64,000 nucleotides of DNA from Xanthostigma xanthostigma (Eukaryota > Arthropoda > Insecta > Raphidioptera > Raphidiidae): contig OY754467.1 in the NCBI GenBank assembly GCA_963575645.1, forward strand, positions 37,445,108 to 37,509,107, in the 5' to 3' direction. Below the pieces are notes generated by a model that was given only the letters and a program-made list of their open reading frames with translations, was not told where the DNA came from and ran no database searches. Shown here piece after piece: positions 34,213 through 45,920 of the stretch (the stretch's first letter is position 1; every line of letters starts with the position of its first letter). Both the position numbers and the translations under genes were made by a program.

Positions 34213-34346
34213 TTGAATATCGACTGAATACTGTTCATTTGAAAAACGTGTGTTTCCCGCAAGTCACTTATATAAAATATTCGTTGAAGTCATACTTGAA
34301 AAAAAAAGAAAACATAAGTATCTAATAATTACTCGTTATATACAGT
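34213..34346 (+). promoter_or_regulatory. Presumed aprataxin promoter and 5' UTR
   Basis: Only 134 bp separate the start codon from the palindromic MITE. It holds tatataaaa-like sequence (ttatataaaatatt at about 34,269) and no CpG-rich part. The transcription start may lie in or near the MITE. This is inference from spacing alone. Confidence 0.35.
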
Positions 34347-35630
34347 ATGGCGACGAAAAGAAAATCTGAAAATGGCTCAGAATCAAATATAGCTGCAAAA
34401 TTGGCTAAACCGAACAGTGGTCATTGGGCAATGAAATTAACCGACTCAATGAACGATCCGGCCTTAAAAGTTAAAGAAGACGATAAAGTAGTCATAATTA
34501 AAGATAAATACCCAAAAGCAACATTTCATTATTTAATATTGCCAAAAGAAGATATTCCAAGTTTGAAATCAGTCACCAAAGAACACGTATATCTTCTTAA
34601 ACATATGGAACAGGAGGCGTTAAATCTATCAAAAGAAGATAAACATAAAAAATATGATTTCAAAATGGGTTACCATGCATCTCCGAGTATGCAGCGTCTT
34701 CACCTGCATTTAATAAGCACGGATATGAATTCTGAATGTTTAAAGACAAAAAAACATTGGAATAGTTTTAATTCGGATTTTTTCCTAAATTCTAAAGGTA
34801 AATAATTATAAAAATTAGTTCTAATGATTATTTTTTTCAGTACTAGTGTTGTTCAATTTTAGAATAACATCAATGTAAATATTTCTCCCAGTTTTCCAGT
34901 TAATAATTCTGTGGTGTCAGGTACAAAAATTGTTAAATATAATTTTATACGGAACTTCTGTCTAAATTGAATTCTCTTTCGTTTAATATTTGCGGCTTAA
35001 AATCTAGCTTTTTTTTGTACAATATTAAAAACAAAAAAAGATACTCCCAAAACTTTTTTGACGTGATAACGTCTTATAAATTGATGAAACACCGGCTGCA
35101 TGCACGAAAAAGTGTAACGTTCCGAAAAGTGTAACTCATAAAAGTATGCAATTTTTCATCAGTGTTTCTTTATGACGTTATCACGTAAAACTATCGTCCG
35201 TAAACCGACTTTACAGACAACCAATTTTTTTTTTGTAATTTCATTTCACAATTGTATAACGGTTCGCATAAGGCACCTGTCTATAAAATTTCATCCGAAT
35301 CGATGGAAAGATGATGGAGTTATAGGCTGTAACATCCAGAAAGACTTACATGACGAAATTGTAAGGGTTCCGCTTTTTAGCCATTCCCATTTGGCTCTAC
35401 GGAACCCTAAAAATGTATAGTTCTATAGGCATTATGTATTAGTTATTATATTTATATATTAATTGTTTTTAGATGTGATAGAAGAACTTCAAAAAAATGG
35501 ACGTGTCAAATCGATATCAAATGACGAAACCAAAAGACTTATGAATTTACCATTAAAATGCAATATTTGCGACAGTATTTTGAAAAATATGCCGTTATTA
35601 AAAAAACATTTGTTAACACATCTTAAGTAA
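34347..35630 (+). CDS. APTX: Aprataxin (HIT-domain DNA adenylate hydrolase), two exons
   Basis: Exons 34,347-34,797 and 35,473-35,630 join in phase (…AAAG|GTAAAT … TTTAG|AT…) to give 202 residues. Residues 23-145 form the HIT domain; the active-site segment is MQRLHLHLIS (about 115-124), with the catalytic middle histidine kept and an arginine in place of the first histidine of the mammalian HxHxH triad, as in other short aprataxins. KKHWNSFN follows, a family landmark. Residues about 180-200 are a C2H2 finger (C-x2-C-x12-H-x3-H). The enzyme removes AMP from 5' ends left by failed DNA ligation, in the nucleus. The N-terminal FHA domain of vertebrate aprataxin is absent. The first 20 residues are basic, perhaps a nuclear signal. 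The ATG chosen begins MATKRKSENG and is the first in the open frame. The intron holds repeats. Confidence 0.92.
35054..35425 (+). repeat. Dispersed repeat family H in the aprataxin intron, copy 1
   Basis: gacgtgataacgtcttataa, gatgaaacacc, gcacgaaaaagtgtaacgtt, gttatcacgtaaaactatcg and gtccgtaaaccgactttac are shared with 52,378-52,582 on the opposite strand. The following part, to cggaaccctaaaaatg, resembles a LINE-like tail (gggttccgctttttagcc). The retroposon class is not settled. Confidence 0.6.
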
Positions 35631-35641
35631 TTGAGTTTCAA

Positions 35642-35647
35642 AATAAA
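35642..35647 (+). terminator. Polyadenylation signal of aprataxin
   Basis: AATAAA lies 12 bases after the stop codon; another, aataaattt, follows at once. It is the first canonical signal downstream. Confidence 0.5.
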
Positions 35648-35710
35648 CAATAAATTTAACCATTTATAATTTTTTTTTCTGTCCTTATCATTTTTCTTTA
35701 CGTTCATCTA

Positions 35711-36068
35711 CACTATTATATATAAAGCTGAAGAGTTTGTTTGTTTGTTTGGTTGAACGCGCTAATCTCAGGAACTATTGGTTCGAATTGAAAAACATTT
35801 TTTTTTGTTGGATAGCTCATTTATCGAGGAAGGCTATAGGCAATATAATATCACGTTACGACCATTAGGAGCGGAGTATCAATGAAAAATGTTACAAAGA
35901 TTAACTCAAAATTTGTCCGTCCGACAAAAATTTTTGAACGGTAACTCCGATCATCATGAAATTTGGACACAACATTCATCTCGGTAAACGAAGATGAATG
36001 TGCGTACTCATATCCCTCTCCCTCATTCGGTCTTTTGCACCCAGGTGAAACTGGGCGGGACCGCTAGT
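35711..36068 (+). mobile_element. RTE-like retroposon, copy 2
   Basis: Begins cactattatatataaagctg with a gtttgtttgtttgg tract and ends in gggaccgctagt. Homologous to 20,592-20,940 in opposite orientation. It lies just downstream of aprataxin. Confidence 0.75.
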
Positions 36069-36860
36069 TATTTATAAATTTTATAAACAGAATCTCATAA
36101 TTTAAACAAAAAAAAATGACAAATAATCGACATTTAGACACATTTTATTATAATAGAAATACAGAGAATAGTAAAATACTTATGTAAGATACTTGTAAAA
36201 ATGTAAGCTTTCTAAAGATAGAAAATATCAGTTCATTTTTCGTATTTCTTTATATATTAGATATAAATATATTTTGTATATAAAAGGCATAGCTTGAGGT
36301 ATTATGGCAGTTTAACAATATTATATAATTATACTTTGTAAAGCCAAAATATCGTCTATCTACAAATAAAATATTTTGTGTTTATATTAGTTTGCTAAAT
36401 AATAGAATCGCTAAACGCGCATTAAAAAAGCGATTTCGTTTTTAAGGGCGTCATTTCCAGGGCCAAACCCACAACTATTTAGAGCGACAAAGCATTCATC
36501 ATCTAATAAATTTTGTCTCGTGTTATTTCTATTAAGTATCGCTCTTTATTGTCAAAAACCGCCTACCCCACTTGTTCTAAATCGACGTACCGAGTGCCAT
36601 GGGACAAAACGACTCAATTTGGTCTTCTCAATTTTCATTTGTTTTCGGTTCTGTGAAAAAACAGCTGTAACCCTATACAATGCTCCTATTTACAAGGACG
36701 CATATGTTTGAGCACTGTTCATCAAAATAAATTTTGAATGAGCAATTAAAATAACAGGTACGTATTAATTTACCTTAATAAAATAAATTTTAACAGATAT
36801 CCGTAATATGTAGTTATGAAATTTGACATGGTAATTCAATACTAAGGCTTTTTCTGTATA
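36069..36860. other. Unassigned AT-rich DNA
   Basis: Nothing supportable. Confidence 0.35.
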
Positions 36861-36868
36861 GATTTGAC

Positions 36869-37370
36869 CAGTGCTGGATTAACCTATAAGCAAAATAAGC
36901 GACTTCTTAGGGCATCAAGACTCAAGGGGCACCAAATCAAAACTCAGAAATGAAAGGTACCTACCTCACCAGACCCTCTCAATAATTTTTTTTTACATTT
37001 TGTCATGTTCTCAAAAATTTGATCTATACTGGTATGTCTTTAGAAGTATAAAAGTTAAAAATAAACAGTAATTTATTTCTGAAAATGAAAACGAATTTTT
37101 TTAAAATAATTTATAGTTTTGTAACTTTATTTCAATTAAATTTTACAGGCAGTCAATGAAAGCATTTATTGAAAAATTCAATTTGTTTCTTAAAATTCTA
37201 AGCTTTTTAAATTTTTTCTATCAATTTTATGACATTCACAATTTGATTTTTTTTTTATAAACTTAACATGACAGAGACAGAATACTAGAATTTTTTAGAC
37301 TGCTGTTAGCGATGAGGGACCATAGCTGCAAGAAATGCTTAGGGCATCCAGGAGTCTTAATCCGGCACTG
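36869..37370. mobile_element. hAT element with perfect target duplication
   Basis: The ends CAGTGCTGGATTAACC and, inverted, CAGTGCCGGATTAAGAC match. Identical 8-mers gatttgac flank it (36,861-36,868 and 37,371-37,378). The phrase ttagggcatc...a occurs near both ends. It is 502 bp without a transposase. Confidence 0.9.
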
Positions 37371-37378
37371 GATTTGAC

Positions 37379-37922
37379 CCATTTTGTAAATTTGTCCATT
37401 CAATTACGTATTTTTTCTGCATTTCAGAAAACCCAGAAGTTATAGAATAGTATGCAAAAAAATACATTTACTTATAAATTGCTAGTTTCAATTCTTCGAA
37501 TAAAATGTAGTAAAAACAAAAGTCTGGGCACACGGGACGAATATCCTCGTCGCTACCAGTAGTAGCGATTATTTCGCCGCAGCGTTAGCCGCTATTAGTT
37601 TGTCATGTGTAGTTATTTTTTTTATTTAGTTGCCGCGAGTAGAAGCTAGAAACTCGTACAAACACAATACCTCATTCTCAATAGGAAGTCGAAGTACATA
37701 CTCTATTAATACCAGAGCTATTACTAGTAGCGATCATAAGTCGGCTGCACTGAGATGATTGACAGATTCAAAATAAGAGGAGCATATTTTTTTAAGAAAC
37801 AAAAAACATAATATAAACACATGGCTACACATACATTGTATCCTATTTTTCCCGATGCGATTATCGTCGTCTGTCAGTGCCTACTCTGGGTCTCGGTCTG
37901 GTCCCGATCGGGAAGCAGTTTC
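37379..37922. other. Unassigned DNA; possible MITE piece
   Basis: 37,505-37,600 (gggcacacgggacgaatatc, then repeated gctaccagtagtagcga) looks like one end of a MITE of the ‘genetic-load’ type seen in insects, but the other end was not found. Confidence 0.3.
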
Positions 37923-38461
37923 GGGCCATTCAAGTATTACGTAAGCATCAAAGGGGGGAGGGGGTCTTTGATTAGCTTATTTTTTATGACATGGGGGATG
38001 GGGGCGTCTAGATGGTGATTATGTCAGCAATATTTATTTACTTTTTCTGATTTTTCTACAAAATTGTTAATGGTTTATGATATAGTAACCCTACTTGTCT
38101 ATGCTCGAAAGCGAAAAGCATGTTCAGGGATTCTCTAAGAAAATCTTTAAAAAAAATATCACCTCTTCATAAAAGGTTTACTAAAAAGGGTAAAATAATG
38201 AAATTTTGAGATAGGCACTAATTTAATTACTATCACGTTTTATGCATCTACTAACTAATTGGTGCCGACCTCGAAACTTTGTTATTTTACCGTGTGACTC
38301 TTTTTCGAAAGAGGTTACATTTTTTTACAGATTTATATTTTTAATTTATTTTCACTTAAATAAACAACAATAAAGAAACTTGAACAGATTTAAAGAAATA
38401 TACACCAATGTTTACGTAAAAAATTACTAAAATTCAGCTTACGTAATACTTGAATGGCCTC
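37923..38461. mobile_element. GGGCCATTCAAGTATTAC MITE, copy 2
   Basis: Same ends as 21,901-22,167 and the same internal words (gatggtgattatgtcagcaa; tttaaagaaatatacacc; atgtttacgtaa), but about 270 bp longer because of extra sequence at roughly 38,045-38,375. Confidence 0.75.
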
Positions 38462-39343
38462 TTGTGTTGTGCTTAGGAAATTTCATATTTTTTGGAAATA
38501 AAAACAAGTTTATAAATTTTTGGAAGCATCCATTCCTCATTCCTGGAGGTAAAAAGCATTATACACTTACTAATTCCTATTTTTGTATGTAAATATTAAC
38601 AATTATTAAAAACTCTAATTAAATAAAGCATTATCGTATAAAAATATTGTACAAATTACAGAAGAAAATAGTTTTCATTTTATGTAATAAAATGAAACAA
38701 CTATGTGTAAATGCACTCCATAAATACATTAAATAGGGTAAAAATATTAATCATATCCGCGACATTTATTTTGTAGTTAGTAGTAACTTACCTACTGTTA
38801 TTTATTACGCAGATATGTAGAAAGCCATAGGATTATTTTTTGGGTCCCTTAAATATTAGTCAAAAGCATTGGCTGCAGAGGAGAGGACTGTGGGTGTTAA
38901 GCCCCTCTTCAAATTGTAAACTAACATGTTAATACTATTTTTATAATTGATCGTGGGTACCCCACTCTCCCCAACGTCGTTCCACCGCCAATGGTCAAAA
39001 AAAAGTTATTTTGTAGTAACTGTTAGATTTTACATTAAAAATAAACTGATTCATAAGCTAATAGAAAATAATTTTATGTTTATTCATAACTTAAAACCGT
39101 TATTAAAAATATTTTTTTAATATAGAAATCATTTATGTATACACTTATAGAGTTTTTTAAGCATAAAATAACAAGACGTAAAATTTTTAAACATTTTTTT
39201 TCGTATAAATAGCCCGTCAAAAAAAGCTAAAAAAAATTAAAAAATGATAATATGACGTATCAAAAATACTTTATTCCGTAGCAAGTCTACTATCTGACTC
39301 GATTTACGAACTCTTTAAGGTTATTTATAAAAAAATAGATTAA
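38462..39343. other. Unassigned AT-rich DNA
   Basis: Nothing supportable. Confidence 0.35.
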
Positions 39344-39618
39344 CAGTAGAGTCCCGATTATTCGACCAAAATGTCACATGTGGTTGGATAAATGAAACTG
39401 TTGGACAATGTGGATAAAAACGCAGCTTAAAAAAGCCCAGTTCTATAAATTCGCTTTTATTTATTATTTTTTTTTTACTTGGAAGCATGATTTTTTTTAA
39501 TTCACGAGGTTATTTTTTTATTAAAAATAAATTATACAATCACAGTTCGTATGTCTCGAATTATGCTAAAACAGATGAAGAACAGATAAAGCATAATATC
39601 GGATAATTAGGACCCTAC
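39344..39618. mobile_element. pogo/Tigger-like MITE
   Basis: The ends CAGTAGAGTCCCGATTATTC and, inverted, CAGTAGGGTCCTAATTATCC match. The expected TA flanks are not intact. No coding content. Confidence 0.6.
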
Positions 39619-39622
39619 TGTG

Positions 39623-40459
39623 CCATTTAGTGCATCATAAAATTACGAAAATGATACAAAATTTAAATTAAAATAAAATGTGTAATCTCAATTTCATTTT
39701 GAACTGCATTTTTTTGCAATAAATTTACCAAACAACGAATATTTAATATAAAATATTGAAATAATATTTGTTATTCCAAAACTTACGCCATAAACAAAAA
39801 TATCATTAATATTAATATATTATTTAACATCGAAGCCATTAACGTAATATTAGGTATAGATAATAATTATTGCAAAACATTTTATTGTGCATACAGCATA
39901 AATAACAAAATACGTATTAAATAATGAAATGACTCCGCACGGAGAAAGCAGCTTTAGAACCGCTGTGTGCAGCTTTTCTTTTTTCTAGCAGGACCGGCTT
40001 AACATCTATTCATAACACATAGCAGAGTGTTGTAATTTCATCTTTCAGTAAATGATAGCCTACTTTTCTTCACCAAATTATTGTACTTTATTCTTACCTA
40101 CTTGCATTTAAACAAAACAAATTATATTTATACTCGCAAATTACAACATTTCGAGTTTAACTTATAAATCACCATTAAACTGTGTTCATAGTATTTTCTG
40201 TTAAAACGAATCGATGTAGAAGGATGAAATCACAATAAGTAGTATAAATAAATTAAAATTATACAAGGATTGTTTTAAAAAATCACAGAAAAATAATTTG
40301 TTCTTTAATTAATATAAAGTTTATGAAAATATCTGTTTCTTTGATCGAAAAATAGTGGCATTTAATGCAACAATAAAAAATGAACTATTCGAGTATGTAC
40401 ATTTAAACAAATCGTTAAGAAAAACTGGGACGAAATTTTTGCTTGTTAAGATTAAAAAC
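39623..40459 (-). other. 3' flank of the four-segment membrane protein gene
   Basis: AT-rich with no coding sequence. On the minus strand AATAAA occurs at 40,087-40,092, a candidate polyadenylation signal, which would give a 3' UTR of about 370 bp. Confidence 0.4.
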
Positions 40460-43251
40460 TTAATCTCTGTACGTGAAGAAGCCGTCGATTAAGAATACGA
40501 CACCATTTATGATGGCCAAAGCTCCTTTGGTCATGGACCAGTTCTTGGTCTCCTTGCTGGAGAATATCGAATCATCGTAAGCTTGGATCGTAAAGATTCC
40601 GCTTGCAATGAAGAGAGCTGAGCCTACCAAACTGTAGAAGATATCGATGCGCTTGCCAATCGGTGTTCCCATCAAATGACCTACAAATCACAGATATTAT
40701 TTAGCTCACTTATATTAATCGGATCCATATACTTAACACTTCTATATTGCTAGTAGGGGTCTGGAAAAGGATGACGACCCAACGGTGCAGACATACGTCT
40801 GTCTCCGTCATTTAGACATCAATGTTTTGCGCATGTCCGAGAATGGAGCATGCACTTGCCCACTGCAGTCACAACGCTTGCGCATAACGGATTGAGTATA
40901 AATAAGTGAGATAGAAGTATGCAGTTACTGTTTCTCTTGGTAGGCAACGCTTATATGGGAACTAGCAATATAGGAGTATTAAGTATATATAATTATATCA
41001 ATTTTAGGTCAGGGCGTTGAGAGACACATCGGGTCCTGATAAATTCTGCAGTTTTTCTGAAATATAGTGTAAAAAAACTACCCCATCCTGAGGGTCTTGA
41101 AATTATAAAAATTACTGACTTAACAATCGCAAATGACATCTTAATTTTGTAAGGATTTGGTTCTAAAATTGTTATTTTTGAATTAGCTTTGTAAAATAAT
41201 TGGTATTTAAAAAATAATCTATTTTTTTTACTTTTTTCTGGAAAAATTGTCCAAATTGTCTAATACTCTATCCCATGAACCAATATAACAATGAAACTGC
41301 GTGATCGCTTGAAACTCAATACAGCAAAAAGCAATGTAGGGACCATAAGATATCAGCTGCGCGTTAACAAAACATGTGCTTAAGTCTTCTTGTGGCAACT
41401 ATGTATGTTGGTGGAAAAGACTAACTTATTTTAAGTTTTAACAATAACAAAAATTAATTAGAACATTGTGGCGCCACTGTTTCTAACGTGCATTTCTAAA
41501 CTACAAAGATCATTAAATATTAATAAAAGATAATAATTAATTATTTTTATCTATAAATTTACCTGCAAAACTTCCGAGTAAAATAATCAGGTATCCGCAA
41601 AAAGTTCCTGTGACAAGGAGGAAGTGTTCAGAATTTTCGGGCGTGAGTCGACTTAATGTCTTGTAATGAATGGCCACGCACGCCACTGTTAATGCCTGGA
41701 AATACAAACAAAATGAATGCGACAAAATGTTTATTGCTTAAAAATAAACTGACCAAGGGAAGTCACTATAATGACTATTAGATTTTCGCCTTTTCTGTCG
41801 AGTATTATGTTTGAAAAAGTCGTTGCAATCATGTAATACACCAGCTTTTCGGGCCGGTTTCGTCCGGGTAAGTTTTGGTTTGGGCGCGAAATTATCTAAA
41901 CTCATCTGTTATTTGATGATGACAAAGATTATATGTCAGATAATATCATAATATATTATTATATACATTGATAAATCGCACATGGGTTGCCTAGCTAAAT
42001 CGCGTACCGATGCTGTTAAATTAAATAAATTCTAATCTTTGATTAACGTCTGATTAGAACTCTTCAATAAATAAAATTATCAACCAATTTTTCAGTCAAT
42101 ATATTAACAAAAAATATAAAATTAATACATTAACGTTTCAATCCGGATTTGGATCTTCTTCAGAATTGATCTAAAAAATATAAAAATAATTAATATTTAA
42201 AATTAATTTTATATTTTTTGTTAATATATTGTCTGAAAAATTGGTCGATAATTTTATTTATTAAATAGATTCTAATTAACTTTCTTGGATCAATTTCCCC
42301 GATTTGTTAATCATAAAAATCGAGCCTAAGATGAGAGAATATTATGACACAAATAAAATAAAACAAATAAACTCAAAGTACACAGAACACAACTATTTAC
42401 AATATATGTTTATGCGGATGATCTATATTTATGTACAGAAAAATTTATGTATTTCGAATTCCTTGTGTCATATTATCTCATTTTAGGCTCGATTTTTATG
42501 ATTAACAAATCGGGGAAATTGATCCAAAAAAGTCAATTAAAATTTACTTAATTTAACAACATCGGTACGCGATTTAGCTTGGCAACCCATGTGCGATTTA
42601 TCATTGTTTAATATATTATCTAATTCTAACATATTATAATCTTTGTCATCAGCAAATAACAGATGAGGGTATATATTTCTAATACCGGATCTTAGACTAA
42701 CAGTATTATTTAGTATATTATCAATGAGATATGAGATCCACTAGAAAATTCTACTGAAAATTTTAAAAAAATGTACAGTTTGTGAAGCTTCAAGGCTATA
42801 CCCATGCTGGGTAAAAAAAAACCCAACACATTTTCAGAAAACATGGGTTGACAATAACTTCAATTACTTCATTAAGGTAGTATATTAGACATATAAATCT
42901 CAAAAAAATAATAACGATCAATAGAAGTGTATTTTTTTATTAGTTGAACGTCTGTGTAAAATCAGACAAAATGATTGTAATTGGTTGTAAACTTTCTTGA
43001 AAAACGTTTTTTTTAAATATTAATGTCATCGCAGTAGGTATTTCACCATGTGGATGTCCCTTTTTCTAACACGTTGACTACGCCATTGGCCAAATCAAAT
43101 CATATAGATGTACATAGTACCTACTAAGTAATTAACTCGAAGCATGCAACTGTAATATACATATATCAAGTAAGTACACCCATTGGTTGAGTGATGCGTT
43201 TAGACTTACCAATTCAATGAATTTCACAATAGATAATCTTGACACCGCCAT
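40460..43251 (-). CDS. Small four-transmembrane protein (MARVEL-like), three exons
   Basis: Exons on the minus strand are 43,251-43,210, 41,695-41,563 and 40,680-40,460; donors GTAAGT and GTAAAT and acceptors TTCCAG and TTGTAG join them in frame, giving 131 residues. Hydrophobic segments lie at about 8-24, 38-59, 70-92 and 109-127, with short polar tails. The landmarks are VTGTFCGYLIILLGSFAGHL, GTPIGKRIDIFYSLVGSALF and GVVFLIDGFF. Similar 4-TM proteins with TPxxxRxDxFxxLxGxxLFxxxG are found across insects and resemble MARVEL-domain proteins, some of which act in epithelial junctions or membrane apposition. The function of this one is unknown. Intron 1 (41,696-43,209) carries the large fold-back and nested retroelement; intron 2 (40,681-41,562) is ordinary. 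I am confident of the gene model, less so of the family name. Confidence 0.88.
42037..42263. mobile_element. Small retroelement with 13-bp target duplication and hammerhead-like motif, copy 2
   Basis: Flanked by aataaattctaat (42,024-42,036) and aatagattctaat (42,264-42,276), 12 of 13 matching. The right arm of the surrounding fold-back preserves the uninterrupted site. The element begins ctttgattaacgtctgatta and ends taattttatttatta; its two ends are inverted copies over about 60 bp. The hammerhead-like motif lies next to the left arm on the minus strand, whereas in copy 1 (6,642-6,973) it lies next to the right arm on the plus strand, so the elements differ by inversion of the unique part. 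No coding capacity. Confidence 0.8.
42131..42162 (-). ncRNA. Hammerhead-core-like motif
   Basis: On the minus strand: CTGAAGA, A, a 5-bp stem GATCC/GGATT (one G-T pair) with loop aaatcc, then GAAACGTTA. This is the best-preserved member with a CTGANGA core. Confidence 0.45.
42676..43200. other. Remainder of intron 1
   Basis: AT-rich, no repeat recognised apart from gggtaaaaaaaaaccc at about 42,811. Confidence 0.35.
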
Positions 43252-43558
43252 TGTTACTGTCGAACGATTACAACGAATGCTCACGAAGACGCTTCCCTTT
43301 GTTCACTGTCGACAAAACGAGACAAAATGCGTAAAATATCGATTTAATTGACTTTAAGAGACAAACGCAGTTCACACCTTTTGTACTTGCATCAATATTT
43401 TTTTTTTTATAAACGAAATATTTTCTTATATTATGTTTGTATGTATTTTTTTCATTTTTTTTCGCGGTTTTACTCGCGATAACAGAAACCTTATCTCACT
43501 TAATAGTAGTGGTGATGTTAATAAAAAGGGCCAGTATAAACAAAGAGTCTTCAAAGTA
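43252..43558. other. Upstream region of the membrane-protein gene
   Basis: Should hold the minus-strand promoter and 5' UTR. No TATA box or initiator can be chosen with confidence. Confidence 0.35.
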
Positions 43559-43832
43559 CAGTGCCGTAGCGTGGACTAATCTAGATGTGGGCGAGGCCCT
43601 TTTCTTTCAGGATAGGTACCTATTCCCAAGAATAGTCAGTTTGTCTGTTAGTCTGTGAACACGATACAGGTCAAACGGATGAGCGGATTGAAACCAAATT
43701 TTGGGAGGATGTTTGGTATGCAAATATGAAGAGCCCTATTGTTTTTGGGGAAAATCGGCGCATGCGCAGAAGAGATATATGTTATAACGGTGTTTTCATA
43801 TACCTAATAATGGTATACTTTTCATAACGGCT
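43559..43832 (+). repeat. End of outer-hAT relative joined to family D, copy 2
   Basis: 43,559-43,635 (cagtgccgtagcgtggacta, then gaggcccttttctttcag) matches the outer hAT at 50,791-52,286 without the inner insertion. 43,636-43,832 matches 12,890-13,050 (family D), with an extra 24-bp piece (ctattgtttttggggaaaat) relative to it. Confidence 0.7.
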
Positions 43833-43905
43833 TGTTATTTTATTTATATTTTCAAGAAAATTTTGTCAAAAATTTTTTTTTCTAAAATTTATAGTTTCGG
43901 AAATA

Positions 43906-44424
43906 CAGTGTAACCTCTTTATAACATCCTTCGTTATAACGAAAAACTCCCTATAACGTAGAAAATTTTACAGTTTGGTTGATTTACCTTAAAACCCATA
44001 CATTAATACCCTCTTTATAGCGTAACAACCATTCTCTATTAAGATGAAATATGTTCATATTTAGGCGTATTTAACAGTGTAATTGTTTTTATACAACAAA
44101 ATGAAGATGATAAAGAGGACGATTTTTAACCATCATCAACTATTCAACAAGCACTTGATGCCGCTAAACTTATCGAAACATTCCTATTGTTTAATGAAGG
44201 TGATTCCACCACATCCCAAGAGTCCAGACATGCATAATACTTAATAAAATACAAAACAAATATTGGCATAGCAAAAACGCCAAGCAAAGTTAACAGACTA
44301 CATGGAATAAATTAATTAGGTGAAATTTGGTTATTTTTCTTTCTTCCCTCCATATAACGAAAACTCTTTATAACGAAAAAAAAATGCTCGGTCCCTTGAG
44401 ATTCGTTATAAAGAGGTTACACTG
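43906..44424 (+). mobile_element. pogo/Tigger-like element with transposase C-terminal relic
   Basis: TA flanks lie at 43,904-43,905 and 44,425-44,426; the terminal inverted repeats are CAGTGTAACCTCTTTATAAC. The plus strand at about 44,101-44,235 translates to ACEDD-like acidic sequence, then STIQQALDAAKLIETFLLFN, which fits the acidic C-terminal tail of Tigger/pogo transposases. The rest of the transposase has been deleted. Confidence 0.85.
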
Positions 44425-44426
44425 TA

Positions 44427-45920
44427 TTTTGAAAATAAAAAAAATCAGCCGCTATTTTGTTTTATGGATCTGTCAGAAATAAACTAGTTAGGCATGCTTT
44501 AATTAATTTTTACATGACGTGGAACATATTCTGTAGGTAACCATGGCAATGAATAGCAAACATCATATTGAATTCTAGCCATTACCCGCGTCACCTCACG
44601 CGATATCAGAAATTTTATTTTCTTTATTACAATCAAATGACAACATTTTTTAAGTTGGAATGGTCCCATCGCCCAATTGGCTGGAATTTTTTTTTTATTT
44701 CTCCCATTAAAAAACATACTTAATTCCAAATTTTCTACCTCTCAGGCTCTCAGCACATCTCAATGTTTTTTAATTCCATATTTTTTTATATTCGTGACAT
44801 AAATCATGAGCGTCTCATTCATAACTGATCGTTTGTCTACCGGGTCCGCTATTATTCTACAAAAAAAGTCCGATGCAGCATAATTTGTCCTTGTTTAACA
44901 GAAAATCTATAAATCCGGGCCGCTAGTATTATAATAAAATTAACGGTGCATCGGATAAAAATATAAATATAATTTATGAAACATTGCTAAAAAAGTTGGT
45001 TTCCAATTTCTACTGATATTTATGATCGCTTTTGTTACACGGTTTTTTGTACACTCTGTATATCTTTTCACCATATTATATGCATTGAAAAATAGCAAAA
45101 AACCACTCCCATAAAATACACATATTGATAATTTTTGGGTTGAGTTGTTGATTTATGAATCAAATATCCTTACATATTTACTTTAAAATAAAGTGATTAA
45201 GTACTGTAGCCCAAAAACAAAACCAACATATTTATAGAATTTTATGTACGTCTATGCCTTTTCTTCTGTTGTTTTTATTCCGAACTATAAAAGTAAACAC
45301 AATGTTTTTTTTCTACAACGGAAATGCACCTGGTGCATACAAATTATTAATAAAAATATTTACATAGCCATGGCAAGTAAATAAATGAAAATACCTACAA
45401 TAATTTTTATATGAGCCAAAAGGTAACAGTTGATAAATAATACAATAGAAAAATTATAAAATGGCATCAAATGTAATTTTTGATCTCTACTAACGCGTAT
45501 ATTTCCAGAGCTGTGATTGTTTTTGTTTTCACGTAAAAATAGGCTCACCTGTGTTAACACACAAAAAAAGATCACACTAAATTTAAAAATAGAGCACAAA
45601 ATCAAAACAAATGCGCTAATTTCACTGTCTCGGATTCACACGCCGCGTTTCGAAAACCAACTGAAAATGTCCAAATCAAGGGTAGAGAGGCCTGCACAGT
45701 GGTCGAACCTTGAACAAAATAATACACACATAGACATGTATGTACTTTATATATGAGCAATAGAGTATATAATGTATATTCTATATACCATTTAGGTGTA
45801 CGCATAATAGGGTTGAGCAAACCGCTTCAAGGAACTTGTTTTTTTATAGTTTAACGTGCTCAGCAACTTAATATGGGTGGTATAATATAAGGGTGTTTTT
45901 GAAGTGAATACTTCTTTAAA
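44427..45920. other. Unassigned AT-rich DNA
   Basis: At about 44,925 cgggccgctagt looks like a retroposon end. Nothing else supportable; the several short frames have no domain. Confidence 0.35.

Larger units (their letters stand above)
41900..42675. repeat. Large fold-back in intron 1, split by a retroelement
   Basis: The outer arms, 41,900-42,036 plus 42,264-42,310 on the left and about 42,500-42,675 on the right, are inverted copies (cgcacatgggttgcctagct; atcgcgtaccgatgctgtta; ttggatcaatttccccgatt). The inner hairpin stem (aaatcgagcctaagatgaga with its partner) encloses a short centre. The left arm is interrupted at 42,037-42,263. Confidence 0.85.
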
